DNA of 64,000 nucleotides from Rufibacter radiotolerans (GTDB lineage: Bacteria > Bacteroidota > Bacteroidia > Cytophagales > Hymenobacteraceae), in contig NZ_CP010777.1 of assembly GCF_001078055.1 (NCBI RefSeq), positions 2,440,408 through 2,504,407 of the forward strand, in the 5' to 3' direction. The notes under the pieces were generated by a model. The model ran no database searches. It had not been told where the DNA came from and saw only the letters and a list, made by a program, of their open reading frames with translations. Position numbers and translations under genes: made by a program. The number at the start of each line of letters is the position of its first letter. Position 1 is the first letter of the stretch. Positions 1-8,590 of this stretch are shown here, in pieces.

Positions 1-3000
1 CCAGATCTGTGTCATGCAGAATCCAGCGCCATAGCCCATCCTGCCCTTTAGGAGCATTTGGGTTATAGGGTACCCGGGCCCGCCAGAACTCAATGTTACT
101 ATGTGGCCAGTCCAGGTTGGCATAGTAAATCTCGGCACTGAAATAGTTGGTGAAATTATCTACATCCATGCGGGTCTTAAGGCCGGCAAACTTTGTATCA
201 TCTGCCATGTCATTGTTCTGGATATAGGCCAGCATCTCTTTGTAATTCTCTGCATCTCCCTCATCAATGTCATATTGGTGGGTAAGGTAGTCTATATTGT
301 CTGGGTCAACGCCATACAGCCGGGCCACATAAAACTTGTCGGCGCGTTCTCTCAACCCATGGAAACCCCAGTATTCACCATTTATATATACTATGGTAGG
401 CCTGAACTTCTGCGTGGTGGTGAAATGGCTGGCCAGCATCTGGGAGGCTGCGTCTTTAAACAGGGTGTGCCCCCAGTCATTGCCCGAATTGTGGAGGATA
501 AGCCGTTTGAAGCTGGAGTAAGGGTAGTTTTGGAACATCTGGTAATCGAAGCTGCTTTTACCGTACTCACTTCGGGCTAGCAGCCTAAGTGATTTCTGCG
601 GGAACCGCCGGGTAAAATCCCCATTGATCCGGATGCCTATGTCCTGTTGGAATTTGAAATCAGGGCCATAATACTCAAAGGAGGCAGGCCTTTCCCACTC
701 ATCGCCGCGCATTTCATAGTTGCCAGATTCATCGTTGCCTTCCACATAGTTCACGCCCGGCACATAAATGCCTTGGTAAAAATCAAACAGGTTGGCGTGG
801 GGCGTGACGATAGACACCACGGGCACGGTATATTTCCTACCCGGCAACACTAAATATGTACCAGTGGCAGTAGATGAGCTGGGAGTATTGGTTTTAAAGG
901 CTTTGGCGCGCACAATAGTCCCCTTCCGCACTAAACCATTGGGCTCCGTCCAGGCTCTTGACCCGCTTGAAATGTTGTTGGTGGGTATCATGGAGTGGGC
1001 ATTTGGTTCCCCTGAGCGGTCGGCAATGGTTAGAGGGTTCTGGTACAGCGCAGAAGCTTCCGTAGGGTCAGACCCATCCAGGGTATATCTTATCTGCACA
1101 CCAGTCATAGGGTGCGATAACGTCAAATTTACGTTGTCTGAATACACGCCTGGGGCCACTGAGAAAACAACTTTGGAAAGCGGCTGGCTGGTACCCGAAG
1201 AAGCGTTGGAGACACCAGGGGTAGGAGAATTGAAGAAGCCAAAAGTACCAGTACCATCTGGGGTACGCCCATAAGACACATCTAAGGTCATGGCGGTTGG
1301 CGCCATTTCATCTATCCTTACTCCGCCTGGGGCGGTCATCAACACTTCTTCGCCAGAGGCGCCAATGGCAAAATTGGTGTGTAAGGCTTTGGTGGGGTCT
1401 ACGCGGTTTTTACTGGAGGCCCACACCAGCAGAAACTCCCCTGGTTTGAGAATTTTAGCCGGGAAAACCCACTTGAAAGGCAGATCATAATCATCAGATA
1501 AGCCCAAACCCTCTAGGTTGATATCTGCCTGGCCGTAATTCATCACCTCTACCCAATCTGAGAAAGCCCCGTCTTCGTCTGCTACCGTAAGGCTGTTAGA
1601 GGCCATCACTTCATTAATAGCCAGGGAATAGGTTACCGCCGCGGCAACTGTCTTGAAAGATTTCACCTCAGACCAGGGCCCGTCTCCGGCGGAATTCCCA
1701 GCCCGCACACGCCAGAAATAACTGGTGTTTGCCGCCAGGGCCGTTTCCAGTTTATAAGAGGTTAGGTTGTTAACCGTTTTTTCAACGGTTAGCGGAGCCG
1801 TAAAGGCATTGTCTGTGTCTACCTGCACCAGGTAGCTGGTGGCATTAGTTGCAGCCTGCCAGGTTAATTCTGGCAGAAGAGGAACGTCTTGCTGGCTATT
1901 GGGTGGCGACAAGGTTACTACTTGGCCCGGCAGCTGAAGTGTGGTAAATGACCATACCTGAGACCAGTCACTGTCGCCGCCTTCGTTGGAGGCATGTACT
2001 CGCCAAAAATACTGTTTCCCGGCCACTAGTCCAGTTCCTTGGGCGGAAGTGGTGGTTAGGTTACTTTGGGTAAAAGCCAGGGAAGAGAAATCCTGTACCT
2101 CAGATACCTGAATGCTATAGCTGGTGGCACCGGTCACACTGTTCCAGGTAAACGAAGGAGCCAGGGGCACGTCTATAGCTACGTTGGCCGGCGAGACCAG
2201 CGAGGGGGCACTGGGCGGAGTTGGGGGCGGGGTTGAAGAAAGAAGCAGTTTAATTTCATCTATGGTCAAGGCCCCGTGGTAAAGGCGCACCTCGTCCATT
2301 CCCCCCTTCCAGCGCCAGGAGCCCAGCAGGGAGCCCAGGTACAGGCCGGAGGCGTTGGCCTTGATGGAGGTGGCGCTGTAGGTGGCCGAGGCGTCCTCCA
2401 CCCCGTTGATGTAGATTCGGGAGGTGGTGCCGTTGAAGGTGGCGGCTATGTGCATCCAGGTGGCCCCGTCGGTGGGGTGGCCGGTCTTGGACAGGAGCCG
2501 GTAGGCGTCCCCGCCGGAGTCCCTGTTGAAGCGGAACATCACCTTCCCCCCGTAGATGGCCAGCTCGTAGCCGTCGGTGCCGGCCTTGCTCAGCACGGAG
2601 CGCCCGCTTGCGTCGATGGGCCTGATCCAGGCGGCGACCGTGAGCGCGTCGGTGATGTTGAGCGAGGCGTGGTTAGGCGCGATGGCGTATCTGTTGGTGG
2701 TTCCTGGCAGATTAAGAGCTAAACCTTCTTTTCCCGTTACCCAGGTAATCCCACCTGTTTTCTGCAATTTGGCATGGTTTCCGGTGCCGGAGGCATCCTG
2801 CAAAGTGGCTCCGCTGCCCTCTTCCATTTTCCAGTGCCCCACCAGGGTGCTGTTAGACTCTGCAAAAAACTGCAGGGATTTTTCCGGCGCTTCTTTTTTA
2901 AGGTAGGGTGCGGGAGTTAGGTCTAAATCAGAACGGCCGGGTAAAAACCTACTGGTTAAGTGAGTATCTGTTTCCTGGTTGCTCCTACTCAAGGCCGTTA

Positions 3001-3172
3001 GGTGCAGGAAAGCATGATCCGTCTTTGCCCTTACCAGATGGTCGTTAACCATTGATTCTAAGGAACTGAAGTAAGCGGCTTTTCCGTCCCCAAAAGATTG
3101 GATACTAATGAGTAAAAGGAGGAAGAACGAGGCTAACTTCTTTGAAAGCTGAGAAAGAGTAGAGTGGTCCAT
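1..3172 (-). CDS. CotH-kinase family modular surface protein (partial, C-terminus outside window)
   Basis: The reading frame is open from ATG at 3172 leftwards to the window edge (1057 codons seen). A hydrophobic N-terminal segment looks like a signal peptide. In order I read a LamG/concanavalin-like domain (about residues 115-310), two fibronectin type III repeats (about 315-510), a lamin-tail domain (about 516-627, INEVMASNS, SDWVEVMN), a chitobiase/hexosaminidase C-terminal-like repeat (about 660-774, RYTLDGSDPT) and a CotH kinase-like domain from about 780 (KSLRLLARSEYG, NGEYWGFHGLRER, ending at WILHDTDL). CotH proteins are atypical protein kinases first known from spore coats; the role of Bacteroidota versions is unknown to me, but the architecture suggests a secreted or surface protein that binds carbohydrate. 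A T9SS tail would be expected beyond the edge but cannot be seen. The LamG segment is clearly GC-richer than the rest of the gene. Confidence 0.88.
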   Translation of the reverse strand, partial: MDHSTLSQLSKKLASFFLLLLISIQSFGDGKAAYFSSLESMVNDHLVRAKTDHAFLHLTALSRSNQETDTHLTSRFLPGRSDLDLTPAPYLKKEAPEKSLQFFAESNSTLVGHWKMEEGSGATLQDASGTGNHAKLQKTGGITWVTGKEGLALNLPGTTNRYAIAPNHASLNITDALTVAAWIRPIDASGRSVLSKAGTDGYELAIYGGKVMFRFNRDSGGDAYRLLSKTGHPTDGATWMHIAATFNGTTSRIYINGVEDASATYSATSIKANASGLYLGSLLGSWRWKGGMDEVRLYHGALTIDEIKLLLSSTPPPTPPSAPSLVSPANVAIDVPLAPSFTWNSVTGATSYSIQVSEVQDFSSLAFTQSNLTTTSAQGTGLVAGKQYFWRVHASNEGGDSDWSQVWSFTTLQLPGQVVTLSPPNSQQDVPLLPELTWQAATNATSYLVQVDTDNAFTAPLTVEKTVNNLTSYKLETALAANTSYFWRVRAGNSAGDGPWSEVKSFKTVAAAVTYSLAINEVMASNSLTVADEDGAFSDWVEVMNYGQADINLEGLGLSDDYDLPFKWVFPAKILKPGEFLLVWASSKNRVDPTKALHTNFAIGASGEEVLMTAPGGVRIDEMAPTAMTLDVSYGRTPDGTGTFGFFNSPTPGVSNASSGTSQPLSKVVFSVAPGVYSDNVNLTLSHPMTGVQIRYTLDGSDPTEASALYQNPLTIADRSGEPNAHSMIPTNNISSGSRAWTEPNGLVRKGTIVRAKAFKTNTPSSSTATGTYLVLPGRKYTVPVVSIVTPHANLFDFYQGIYVPGVNYVEGNDESGNYEMRGDEWERPASFEYYGPDFKFQQDIGIRINGDFTRRFPQKSLRLLARSEYGKSSFDYQMFQNYPYSSFKRLILHNSGNDWGHTLFKDAASQMLASHFTTTQKFRPTIVYINGEYWGFHGLRERADKFYVARLYGVDPDNIDYLTHQYDIDEGDAENYKEMLAYIQNNDMADDTKFAGLKTRMDVDNFTNYFSAEIYYANLDWPHSNIEFWRARVPYNPNAPKGQDGLWRWILHDTDL

Positions 3173-3531
3173 ATTCAATTTTCAGTTAATAGAAAAAGGG
3201 TAGTAATCCATCTGGTTTTATTAATCCATCTACTGGGGGACTAAATTCGGCGTGGAGACAAAACCGAACGCACAAAACCTGCGGTAGAGAACTGGCAGGT
3301 AAACGAGGGGCAGGCATTCAAAGGATAGGGATACGCGAGGTGCTTATCTATATTAATTCCATTTTATATACAATTTTTTAATATTATATTTATATTTTAA
3401 CTTGTACGTAACTTGTTCTTTAACAAATAAATTTTCCCTTATTATTTTTCAAGTTTTTTCTAGGACAGAGGAATGAAACTTTCGCTCGTCGGAAGAAGAA
3501 GATAGATTCATCCCTTCACGAGTAAGCATCT

Positions 3532-3567
3532 GTTTTGGGCCTGATTTCAGGAAAACGAGCCCAAAAC
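3532..3567. repeat. Dispersed palindrome copy 1
   Basis: GTTTTGGGC at 3532 pairs with GCCCAAAAC ending at 3567; the inner half is degenerate. It lies in the divergent region upstream of both flanking genes. Confidence 0.7.
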
Positions 3568-3640
3568 GATAACAGGTGGTATAAAGAAGTGAGGTGCCTG
3601 GAAGAGGCTTAGGGCCAGGGTGATTTTGCAGAAGGCTCTG

Positions 3641-3719
3641 GCTTTTAAAGGATATTGCGTTTTGGGGCTACTTTGGCTAAAACAGGCCCAAAACGCAATA
3701 TTCTTTAAAAGCTTTTTTT
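3641..3719 (+). terminator. Extended palindrome copy 2 with T-run (intrinsic terminator shape)
   Basis: The core GTTTTGG/CCAAAAC is extended outward: GCTTTTAAAG (3641-3650) pairs with CTTTAAAAGC (3703-3712) and ATATTGCG with CGCAATAT, giving a stem of about 25 bp with one G-U position, followed directly by seven T residues (3713-3719). This is the shape of a plus-strand intrinsic terminator, but no plus-strand gene lies upstream in the window. Confidence 0.7.
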
Positions 3720-3888
3720 CCCTGCTTCTCTTTTAATTGAAGTAAGTCCAAGGGACTATCAGAACGTAAGCCTCTTTTTATCAAGGTAATGACTGGTCTT
3801 TTACACGGGTTATTGGAAACTCCCTGTTACTCCTGATAAAGACTATTCCACTTTATCGCCTATTCTTCTAGTTCTCAAACTCTGTGTT

Positions 3889-3928
3889 TGCGTTTTGAGG
3901 CCGTTTTTCTAAAAATAGGCCTAAAGCA
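3889..3928. repeat. Dispersed palindrome copy 3
   Basis: CGTTTTGAGGCC pairs imperfectly with GGCCTAAAGC across a short A/T loop. It lies about 80 bp upstream of the PhoB-type box. Confidence 0.65.
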
Positions 3929-4006
3929 TATGGGTTAACCAGAGAGAGCAAACTGCGGGTTCTGCTCTTCCGGCAAGAGAACTTCTTCCTAACACCCCAA
4001 GTCCTT

Positions 4007-4064
4007 TCATAACAATTCCTTAACACGCCCTTAACCTTGGGGCAATAGTGTCGCCTTACTTTTG
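4007..4064 (+). promoter_or_regulatory. PhoB-type box and promoter of the phosphate operon
   Basis: Three direct repeats with an 11-bp period, TCATAACA (4007), CCTTAACA (4018) and CCTTAACC (4029), end where a -33 element would be, and TACTTTTG at 4057-4064 matches the Bacteroidota -7 consensus TAnnTTTG exactly. The expected TTTG -33 element is missing at the usual spacing. This agrees with activated Pho promoters, in which the 7+4 bp PhoB repeats replace the upstream element. The sequence is seen directly; the regulator assignment is inferred from the genes downstream. Confidence 0.7.
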
Positions 4065-4219
4065 TATCGTGCTAATGAAGGAAAACATTCCCTGTAGACT
4101 GCAGGTAAAAGTGTTTAGGTAAAAGACCATAAAAACCTGAACCGCAAAGCTTTCTCCCCCCCTCTGGCAGCACCTGAGCCTGACTCCCTCAGAAAAACTT
4201 CATCCTTTAATTTTTGCTT

Positions 4220-5482
4220 ATGTTCTCACCCATAAACAAAAGATCAGGTTGGCATTTACTGGTGCCTGCGGTTCTTCTTTCCTGCCTATCAGGGCTTCCT
4301 TTTCAAACCAGTGCCCAGGTGCAGGTACCTAAAGACACTGTGGTCTCCACTTCCATTGTTGAGCCGGTAAAAAAAGCCTGGTATGATAAAATCTCCTTGC
4401 GGGGCTATGTGCAGATCAGGTACAACCGTTTTTTGGAAACAAATTCCAGCCTTAGGACTGACTATGACAAATCTGTGGGCGACAAAGGCGGGTTCCTGAT
4501 CCGGAGGGCTCGTTTGGTGTTCAGCGGGAATGTGCACGAGCGGGTCTACATCTACATTCAACCAGACCTGGCCTCTACGCCTGCCGGAAGTTCCACCATC
4601 CATTTCGCGCAGATCAGAGACGCCTATATGGATCTGGCTCTGGACAAAAAGAAAGAATACCGCCTCCGGATTGGCCAGAGCAAAATCCCCTACGGGTTTG
4701 AAAACCTGCAATCCAGCCAGAACCGCCTTACTCTTGACCGGAATGACGCCTTTAACAGTGCCATACCTAATGAGCGGGATCTGGGGGTTATGTTTTACTG
4801 GGCACCAGACCATATCAGAAAAAGATTCAGTGAACTGGCCAATGGTCAACTGAAAGGTTCCGGCGATTACGGGGTATTTGGGCTGGGGGTTTACAACGGG
4901 CAAACCGCCAACCGCCAAGAGGCCAATAACAACCAGCATGTGGTGGCCCGGGTTTCCTACCCCATTGCCTTTGCCAATGGCCAGATAGTGGAGCCAGGTG
5001 TACAAGGCTATACCGGTTTATACACGGTTACCTCAGACCAGTTAAGCAGTAGTGCTATTAAAGGTGGCGACTTCAGGGACCAGCGGGCAGCCGCCAGCAT
5101 TGTATTATACCCGCAGCCTTTCGGCTTCCAGGCCGAATACAACATAGGGAAAGGGCCTGAATTTGACCCCGCCAGCGGGACTATAAAAACAAAATCTCTC
5201 AAAGGGGGGTATGCACAAGCTATGTACCACTGGAAACTTGGCAATCAGCACCTTATCCCTTTTGTGAAGGCCCAGTATTATGAGGGTGGTAAGAAAACAG
5301 AGACTGACGCCCGTTTCAACAGAGTATATGAGACAGAGGTTGGCCTGGAATGGCAGCCTATCCCCAACTTTGAGCTCCTTACCCAATACACCATCACAGA
5401 TAGAACCCTGCGGGAAGGCAAAGCGCTCAATAACCGCCAGAATGGTCAACTTTTAAGGCTACAGGCCCAACTCAACTTCTAA
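4220..5482 (+). CDS. Phosphate-selective porin O/P family outer-membrane protein
   Basis: A 420-residue protein with a signal peptide (cleavage likely after TSAQ) and then many alternating aromatic/polar strands typical of a beta-barrel (ISLRGYVQIRYNRF, RRARLVFSGNV, RIGQSKIPYGFE). It ends LRLQAQLNF with a terminal aromatic residue, as outer-membrane barrels do. It matches the Porin_O_P (OprP-like) family. I chose ATG 4220 over TTG 4214 because ATG is standard and leaves a compact signal peptide. It is the first gene behind the PhoB-type box and lies 11 bp before pstS, so it probably lets phosphate cross the outer membrane for the Pst system. Anion selectivity cannot be proved from sequence. 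Confidence 0.85.
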   Translation: MFSPINKRSGWHLLVPAVLLSCLSGLPFQTSAQVQVPKDTVVSTSIVEPVKKAWYDKISLRGYVQIRYNRFLETNSSLRTDYDKSVGDKGGFLIRRARLVFSGNVHERVYIYIQPDLASTPAGSSTIHFAQIRDAYMDLALDKKKEYRLRIGQSKIPYGFENLQSSQNRLTLDRNDAFNSAIPNERDLGVMFYWAPDHIRKRFSELANGQLKGSGDYGVFGLGVYNGQTANRQEANNNQHVVARVSYPIAFANGQIVEPGVQGYTGLYTVTSDQLSSSAIKGGDFRDQRAAASIVLYPQPFGFQAEYNIGKGPEFDPASGTIKTKSLKGGYAQAMYHWKLGNQHLIPFVKAQYYEGGKKTETDARFNRVYETEVGLEWQPIPNFELLTQYTITDRTLREGKALNNRQNGQLLRLQAQLNF

Positions 5483-5493
5483 CCACTACTTCT

Positions 5494-6399
5494 ATGAAAA
5501 CCACCATGATCAAAGCCATCAAATTTCAGCTAAGCACTTTTCTGGCGGCCAGCCTTCTACTAAGTGCCTGCGGAAAAGGCGACCAGGCCAATCAGGAAAC
5601 CACCCACGAGGGGACTGGCAACGCTTCAACCGCCTCGTCTATTACCATTAAGGGAAGCGACACCGTGCTTCCGCTTGCCCAGCAGGAAGCTGAAAAATAC
5701 ATGGCCAAACACAAAGACGCTTCTATCACGGTAGTGGGTGGTGGTACCGGCGTGGGTCTTTCTGCCTTGCAGGAAGGCACCACAGACATTGCCATGGCTT
5801 CCCGGGGACTTAAAACCGAGGAAAAACTAAAGCTGAAAGGCGCCAAAAAAGACGTTAAGGAAGCCCTTATTGCCTATGATGCCCTTTCCGTAGTGGTACA
5901 CCCCAGCAATCCGGTAAACCAATTAACCCGCGAACAGCTGGAAGGCATTTTCACCGGCAAGATCTCTAACTGGAAAGAAGTAGGCGGCAAAGACGAGAAA
6001 ATAGTGGCCTACTCGCGTGAAACCAGCTCCGGTACGTATGAGTTCTTCAAAGAACACGTGATGGATAAAAAGAACTACGCCAACGGAATTCTTATGATGC
6101 CCGCCACTGGTTCCATTGTACAATCTGTGAGCCAGACTACCGGCGCCATTGGCTACATTGGCCTGGCCTATGAAACCAAAGAGGTGAAGGCCTTGAAGGT
6201 ATCTTATGATCAGGGCAAAACCTTTGTGGCCCCCAGCACCCAATCGGCTAAAGACAAGACCTACCCTATCTCCCGCCCGCTGTTTTTCTTCTATGAGACT
6301 TCAGTAGAAAGCAAGATTAAGCCTTTCCTGGACTATGTGCTCTCTGAAGAAGGTCAGAAGATAGTGCAGGAAATTGGCTATATTCCGTTGAGTAAATAA
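5494..6399 (+). CDS. pstS: Phosphate ABC transporter substrate-binding lipoprotein PstS
   Basis: A 301-residue periplasmic binding protein. The lipobox LSAC puts the lipidated Cys at residue 26, so it is probably anchored rather than free. The phosphate-binding signatures are present: GSDTVLP (54-60), GGGTGVGLSAL (82-92), MASRGLK (101-107) and SRETSSGTYEFF (174-185). It follows the porin by 11 bp and precedes pstC by 25 bp. It captures phosphate for PstC/PstA. Residues 133-170 (VVVHPSNPVNQLT, ISNWKEVGG) closely resemble a segment of the PstC encoded next door. Confidence 0.95.
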   Translation: MKTTMIKAIKFQLSTFLAASLLLSACGKGDQANQETTHEGTGNASTASSITIKGSDTVLPLAQQEAEKYMAKHKDASITVVGGGTGVGLSALQEGTTDIAMASRGLKTEEKLKLKGAKKDVKEALIAYDALSVVVHPSNPVNQLTREQLEGIFTGKISNWKEVGGKDEKIVAYSRETSSGTYEFFKEHVMDKKNYANGILMMPATGSIVQSVSQTTGAIGYIGLAYETKEVKALKVSYDQGKTFVAPSTQSAKDKTYPISRPLFFFYETSVESKIKPFLDYVLSEEGQKIVQEIGYIPLSK

Positions 6400-6424
6400 G
6401 TAACAAAACTTAACCCCTGCCCCT

Positions 6425-7630
6425 GTGAATAGGTTTTTTCAAAACCCAGGCGAAAAAATAATTGAAGCTCTTATTACTATCAGTGGCACCGTTACCAGTT
6501 TAACGGTGCTACTGATCGTATTTTTCCTGTTCAAGGAAGGATTGGGGATTTTCAGCCAGACCCCGGTGGCCGAAGGGTCTGTGATTGCGGTCCACCCTCA
6601 AAATCCGGTCAAAGAGCTATCTGCCAAAGAGGTAAAAGAGATCTTTGACCAGGAAATCACCAACTGGAACCAGGTGGGCGGCGCCAATGCCCCTATCAAG
6701 ATCTTTGCCCTGGACGACATCACCGATTATTACACCGAGGAGCAGATAGGCGCCAACTTTGAGTACCTGCCCCAACGCATTAATGAGATAGTCGCCAAGG
6801 ACCCCAACATTCTGGCCTATTTCCCAGATGAGTACCTGTCCAAAGACTTTTCTGGCCGGCGACTCAAATTGGCCAAGATCACAGTTCTAGGCTTTATAAC
6901 AGGTACCCAGTGGTACCCTACCATAGAACCGGCCGTTCAAATGGGCGTGCTCTCCCTTATTCTAGGCACGTTGCTGGTAAGTTTTGGGGCTATTCTATTT
7001 GCTTTGCCCTTAGGTCTGGCCACCTCTATTTACCTCGCTGAGATCGCTTCCCCCAAATTGAGGGGCATTCTCAAGCCCGTTATTGAATTGCTGGCCGGCA
7101 TCCCATCGGTGGTGTATGGTTTCTTTGGGCTGGTGGTGATTGTACCACTCATCCAGGATATTTTTGGGTTGCCCGTGGGCGAAACCGCGCTAGCGGGTAG
7201 CCTTGTGCTGGGCATAATGGCACTGCCCACTATTATTTCAGTGTCTGAAGATGCGCTCCGCACCACGCCCCGGGCCATGAAGGAAGCCAGCCTTGCCTTA
7301 GGCGCCTCTAAGTGGCAGACCATCTATAAAGTCATGATCCCCTACTCCATCTCCGGTATCTCTACGGCCGCCATCCTGGGCATAGGTCGCGCCATTGGCG
7401 AAACCATGGCCGTGCTCATGGTTACCGGGAACGCCTCCGTAATCCCTACCACCTTTCTGGAACCGGTACGTACCATACCCGCCACCATTGCCGCTGAGTT
7501 GGGCGAGGCCCCGCAGGGCGGTATCCATTACCAGGCGCTGTTTGCGCTGGGCTGCATTTTATTCCTCATGACGCTGGCCATCAACCTCACGGTAGACATG
7601 GTATCGGCTAAAAAGAAAGAAAACAGATAA
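6425..7630 (+). CDS. pstC: Phosphate ABC transporter permease PstC with PstS-like insert
   Basis: A 401-residue permease starting at GTG 6425. After one membrane helix (about 20-38), residues 52-148 form a periplasmic insert whose first 40 residues resemble PstS (IAVHPQNPVKELS, ITNWNQVGG). The permease core follows: membrane helices, the ABC-permease EAA loop (EASLALGASKWQTIYKVMIPY) and GIGRAIGETMAV. With PstA it forms the inner-membrane channel. Ordinary PstC proteins are about 300-320 residues, so the extra length is this insert. The pstA start follows 3 bp after the stop. Confidence 0.93.
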   Translation: MNRFFQNPGEKIIEALITISGTVTSLTVLLIVFFLFKEGLGIFSQTPVAEGSVIAVHPQNPVKELSAKEVKEIFDQEITNWNQVGGANAPIKIFALDDITDYYTEEQIGANFEYLPQRINEIVAKDPNILAYFPDEYLSKDFSGRRLKLAKITVLGFITGTQWYPTIEPAVQMGVLSLILGTLLVSFGAILFALPLGLATSIYLAEIASPKLRGILKPVIELLAGIPSVVYGFFGLVVIVPLIQDIFGLPVGETALAGSLVLGIMALPTIISVSEDALRTTPRAMKEASLALGASKWQTIYKVMIPYSISGISTAAILGIGRAIGETMAVLMVTGNASVIPTTFLEPVRTIPATIAAELGEAPQGGIHYQALFALGCILFLMTLAINLTVDMVSAKKKENR

Positions 7631-7633
7631 GCC

Positions 7634-8518
7634 ATGGCCTTACAAAGCAATACACACACCCAAGCAGGTAAACGCAGGGCACAGGCCGCGGCCTTCTGGA
7701 TCTTCCGGCTGCTCAGCTTTCTGGTGGTGGCCATTCTGGTGGTGATCCTGGGCTTTATCGTTGTGCGCGGCATCTCCGTGATCAGTTGGGACTTCCTGAC
7801 CCAGATGCCCCGCGAGGGCATGACCGAAGGTGGCATCTTCCCGGCCATTGTGGGTACCTTTTGCCTGGTGCTGGGCAGTATGCTTTTCGCCTTCCCCATT
7901 GGCATTCTGTCTGGTATCTATATCAATGAATACGCCAAAGACAGCTGGTTTAAGCGGTTTGTGAAGCTTATGACCAATAACCTGGCCGGTATCCCGTCCA
8001 TTGTGTTCGGGTTGTTTGGCATGGCCCTGTTCGTGAACTACTTTAAGTTTGGCGACTCCATTCTGGCCGGCTCCCTTACTTTGGGTTTACTGGCTTTGCC
8101 CGTGGTGATACGGGTAACAGAGGAAGCCTTGAAATCTATTGATGATTCCTTCCGGATTGGTAGCCTGGCACTGGGAGCCACCAAATGGCAAACCACCAGC
8201 CGGGTGGTACTGCCCATGGCCTTCCCCAATATCATTACCGGCCTGATTCTGTCTATTGGACGGGTGTCCGGAGAGACGGCGCCTATCCTGTTCACGGTGG
8301 CGGCCTACTTCCTGCCCAAATTACCCAACAGCATCTTTGACCAGGTCATGGCTTTGCCGTACCATTTGTACGTCATCTCTACCAGCGGTACCAACATTGA
8401 GGCTTCCAGGGCTATGGCCTACGGCACGGCCTTTGTGCTGATCATGATCATCCTTATTGTGAACCTGCTGGCCAACTGGCTGCGCCGATATTTCAGCAAA
8501 AAAGTAAAAATGAATTAA
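7634..8518 (+). CDS. pstA: Phosphate ABC transporter permease PstA
   Basis: A 294-residue inner-membrane protein of normal family length with about six hydrophobic helices, the first at about 20-45. The EAA loop (RIGSLALGATKWQTTSRVVLP) and SIGRVSGETAPILF match PstA. It pairs with PstC and docks on PstB. It starts 3 bp after pstC. A dispersed palindrome begins 3 bp after its stop codon, inside the operon. Confidence 0.95.
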   Translation: MALQSNTHTQAGKRRAQAAAFWIFRLLSFLVVAILVVILGFIVVRGISVISWDFLTQMPREGMTEGGIFPAIVGTFCLVLGSMLFAFPIGILSGIYINEYAKDSWFKRFVKLMTNNLAGIPSIVFGLFGMALFVNYFKFGDSILAGSLTLGLLALPVVIRVTEEALKSIDDSFRIGSLALGATKWQTTSRVVLPMAFPNIITGLILSIGRVSGETAPILFTVAAYFLPKLPNSIFDQVMALPYHLYVISTSGTNIEASRAMAYGTAFVLIMIILIVNLLANWLRRYFSKKVKMN

Positions 8519-8520
8519 CC

Positions 8521-8559
8521 CGTTTAAAGCCTGTTTTCTGAAAAACGGACCTAAAACGC
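8521..8559. repeat. Dispersed palindrome copy 4 (between pstA and pstB)
   Basis: CGTTTAAAGCCTGTTTT pairs with AAAAACGGACCTAAAACG, with a few mismatches. It starts 3 bp after the pstA stop and has no T-run, so it could act as an mRNA processing or stability hairpin rather than a full terminator. Confidence 0.8.
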
Positions 8560-8590
8560 AAACTACCTTCGCTGCCTTCTACTTGCAATT

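Larger units (their letters stand above)
3173..4219. other. Long divergent intergenic region
   Basis: About 1 kb between the CotH gene and the phosphate porin. It holds an AT-rich stretch near 3350-3460, three copies of the dispersed palindrome (3532, 3641, 3889), one of them embedded in a terminator-like hairpin, and at its right end the PhoB-type box and promoter of the pst operon. I see no convincing coding sequence in it. Confidence 0.7.
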
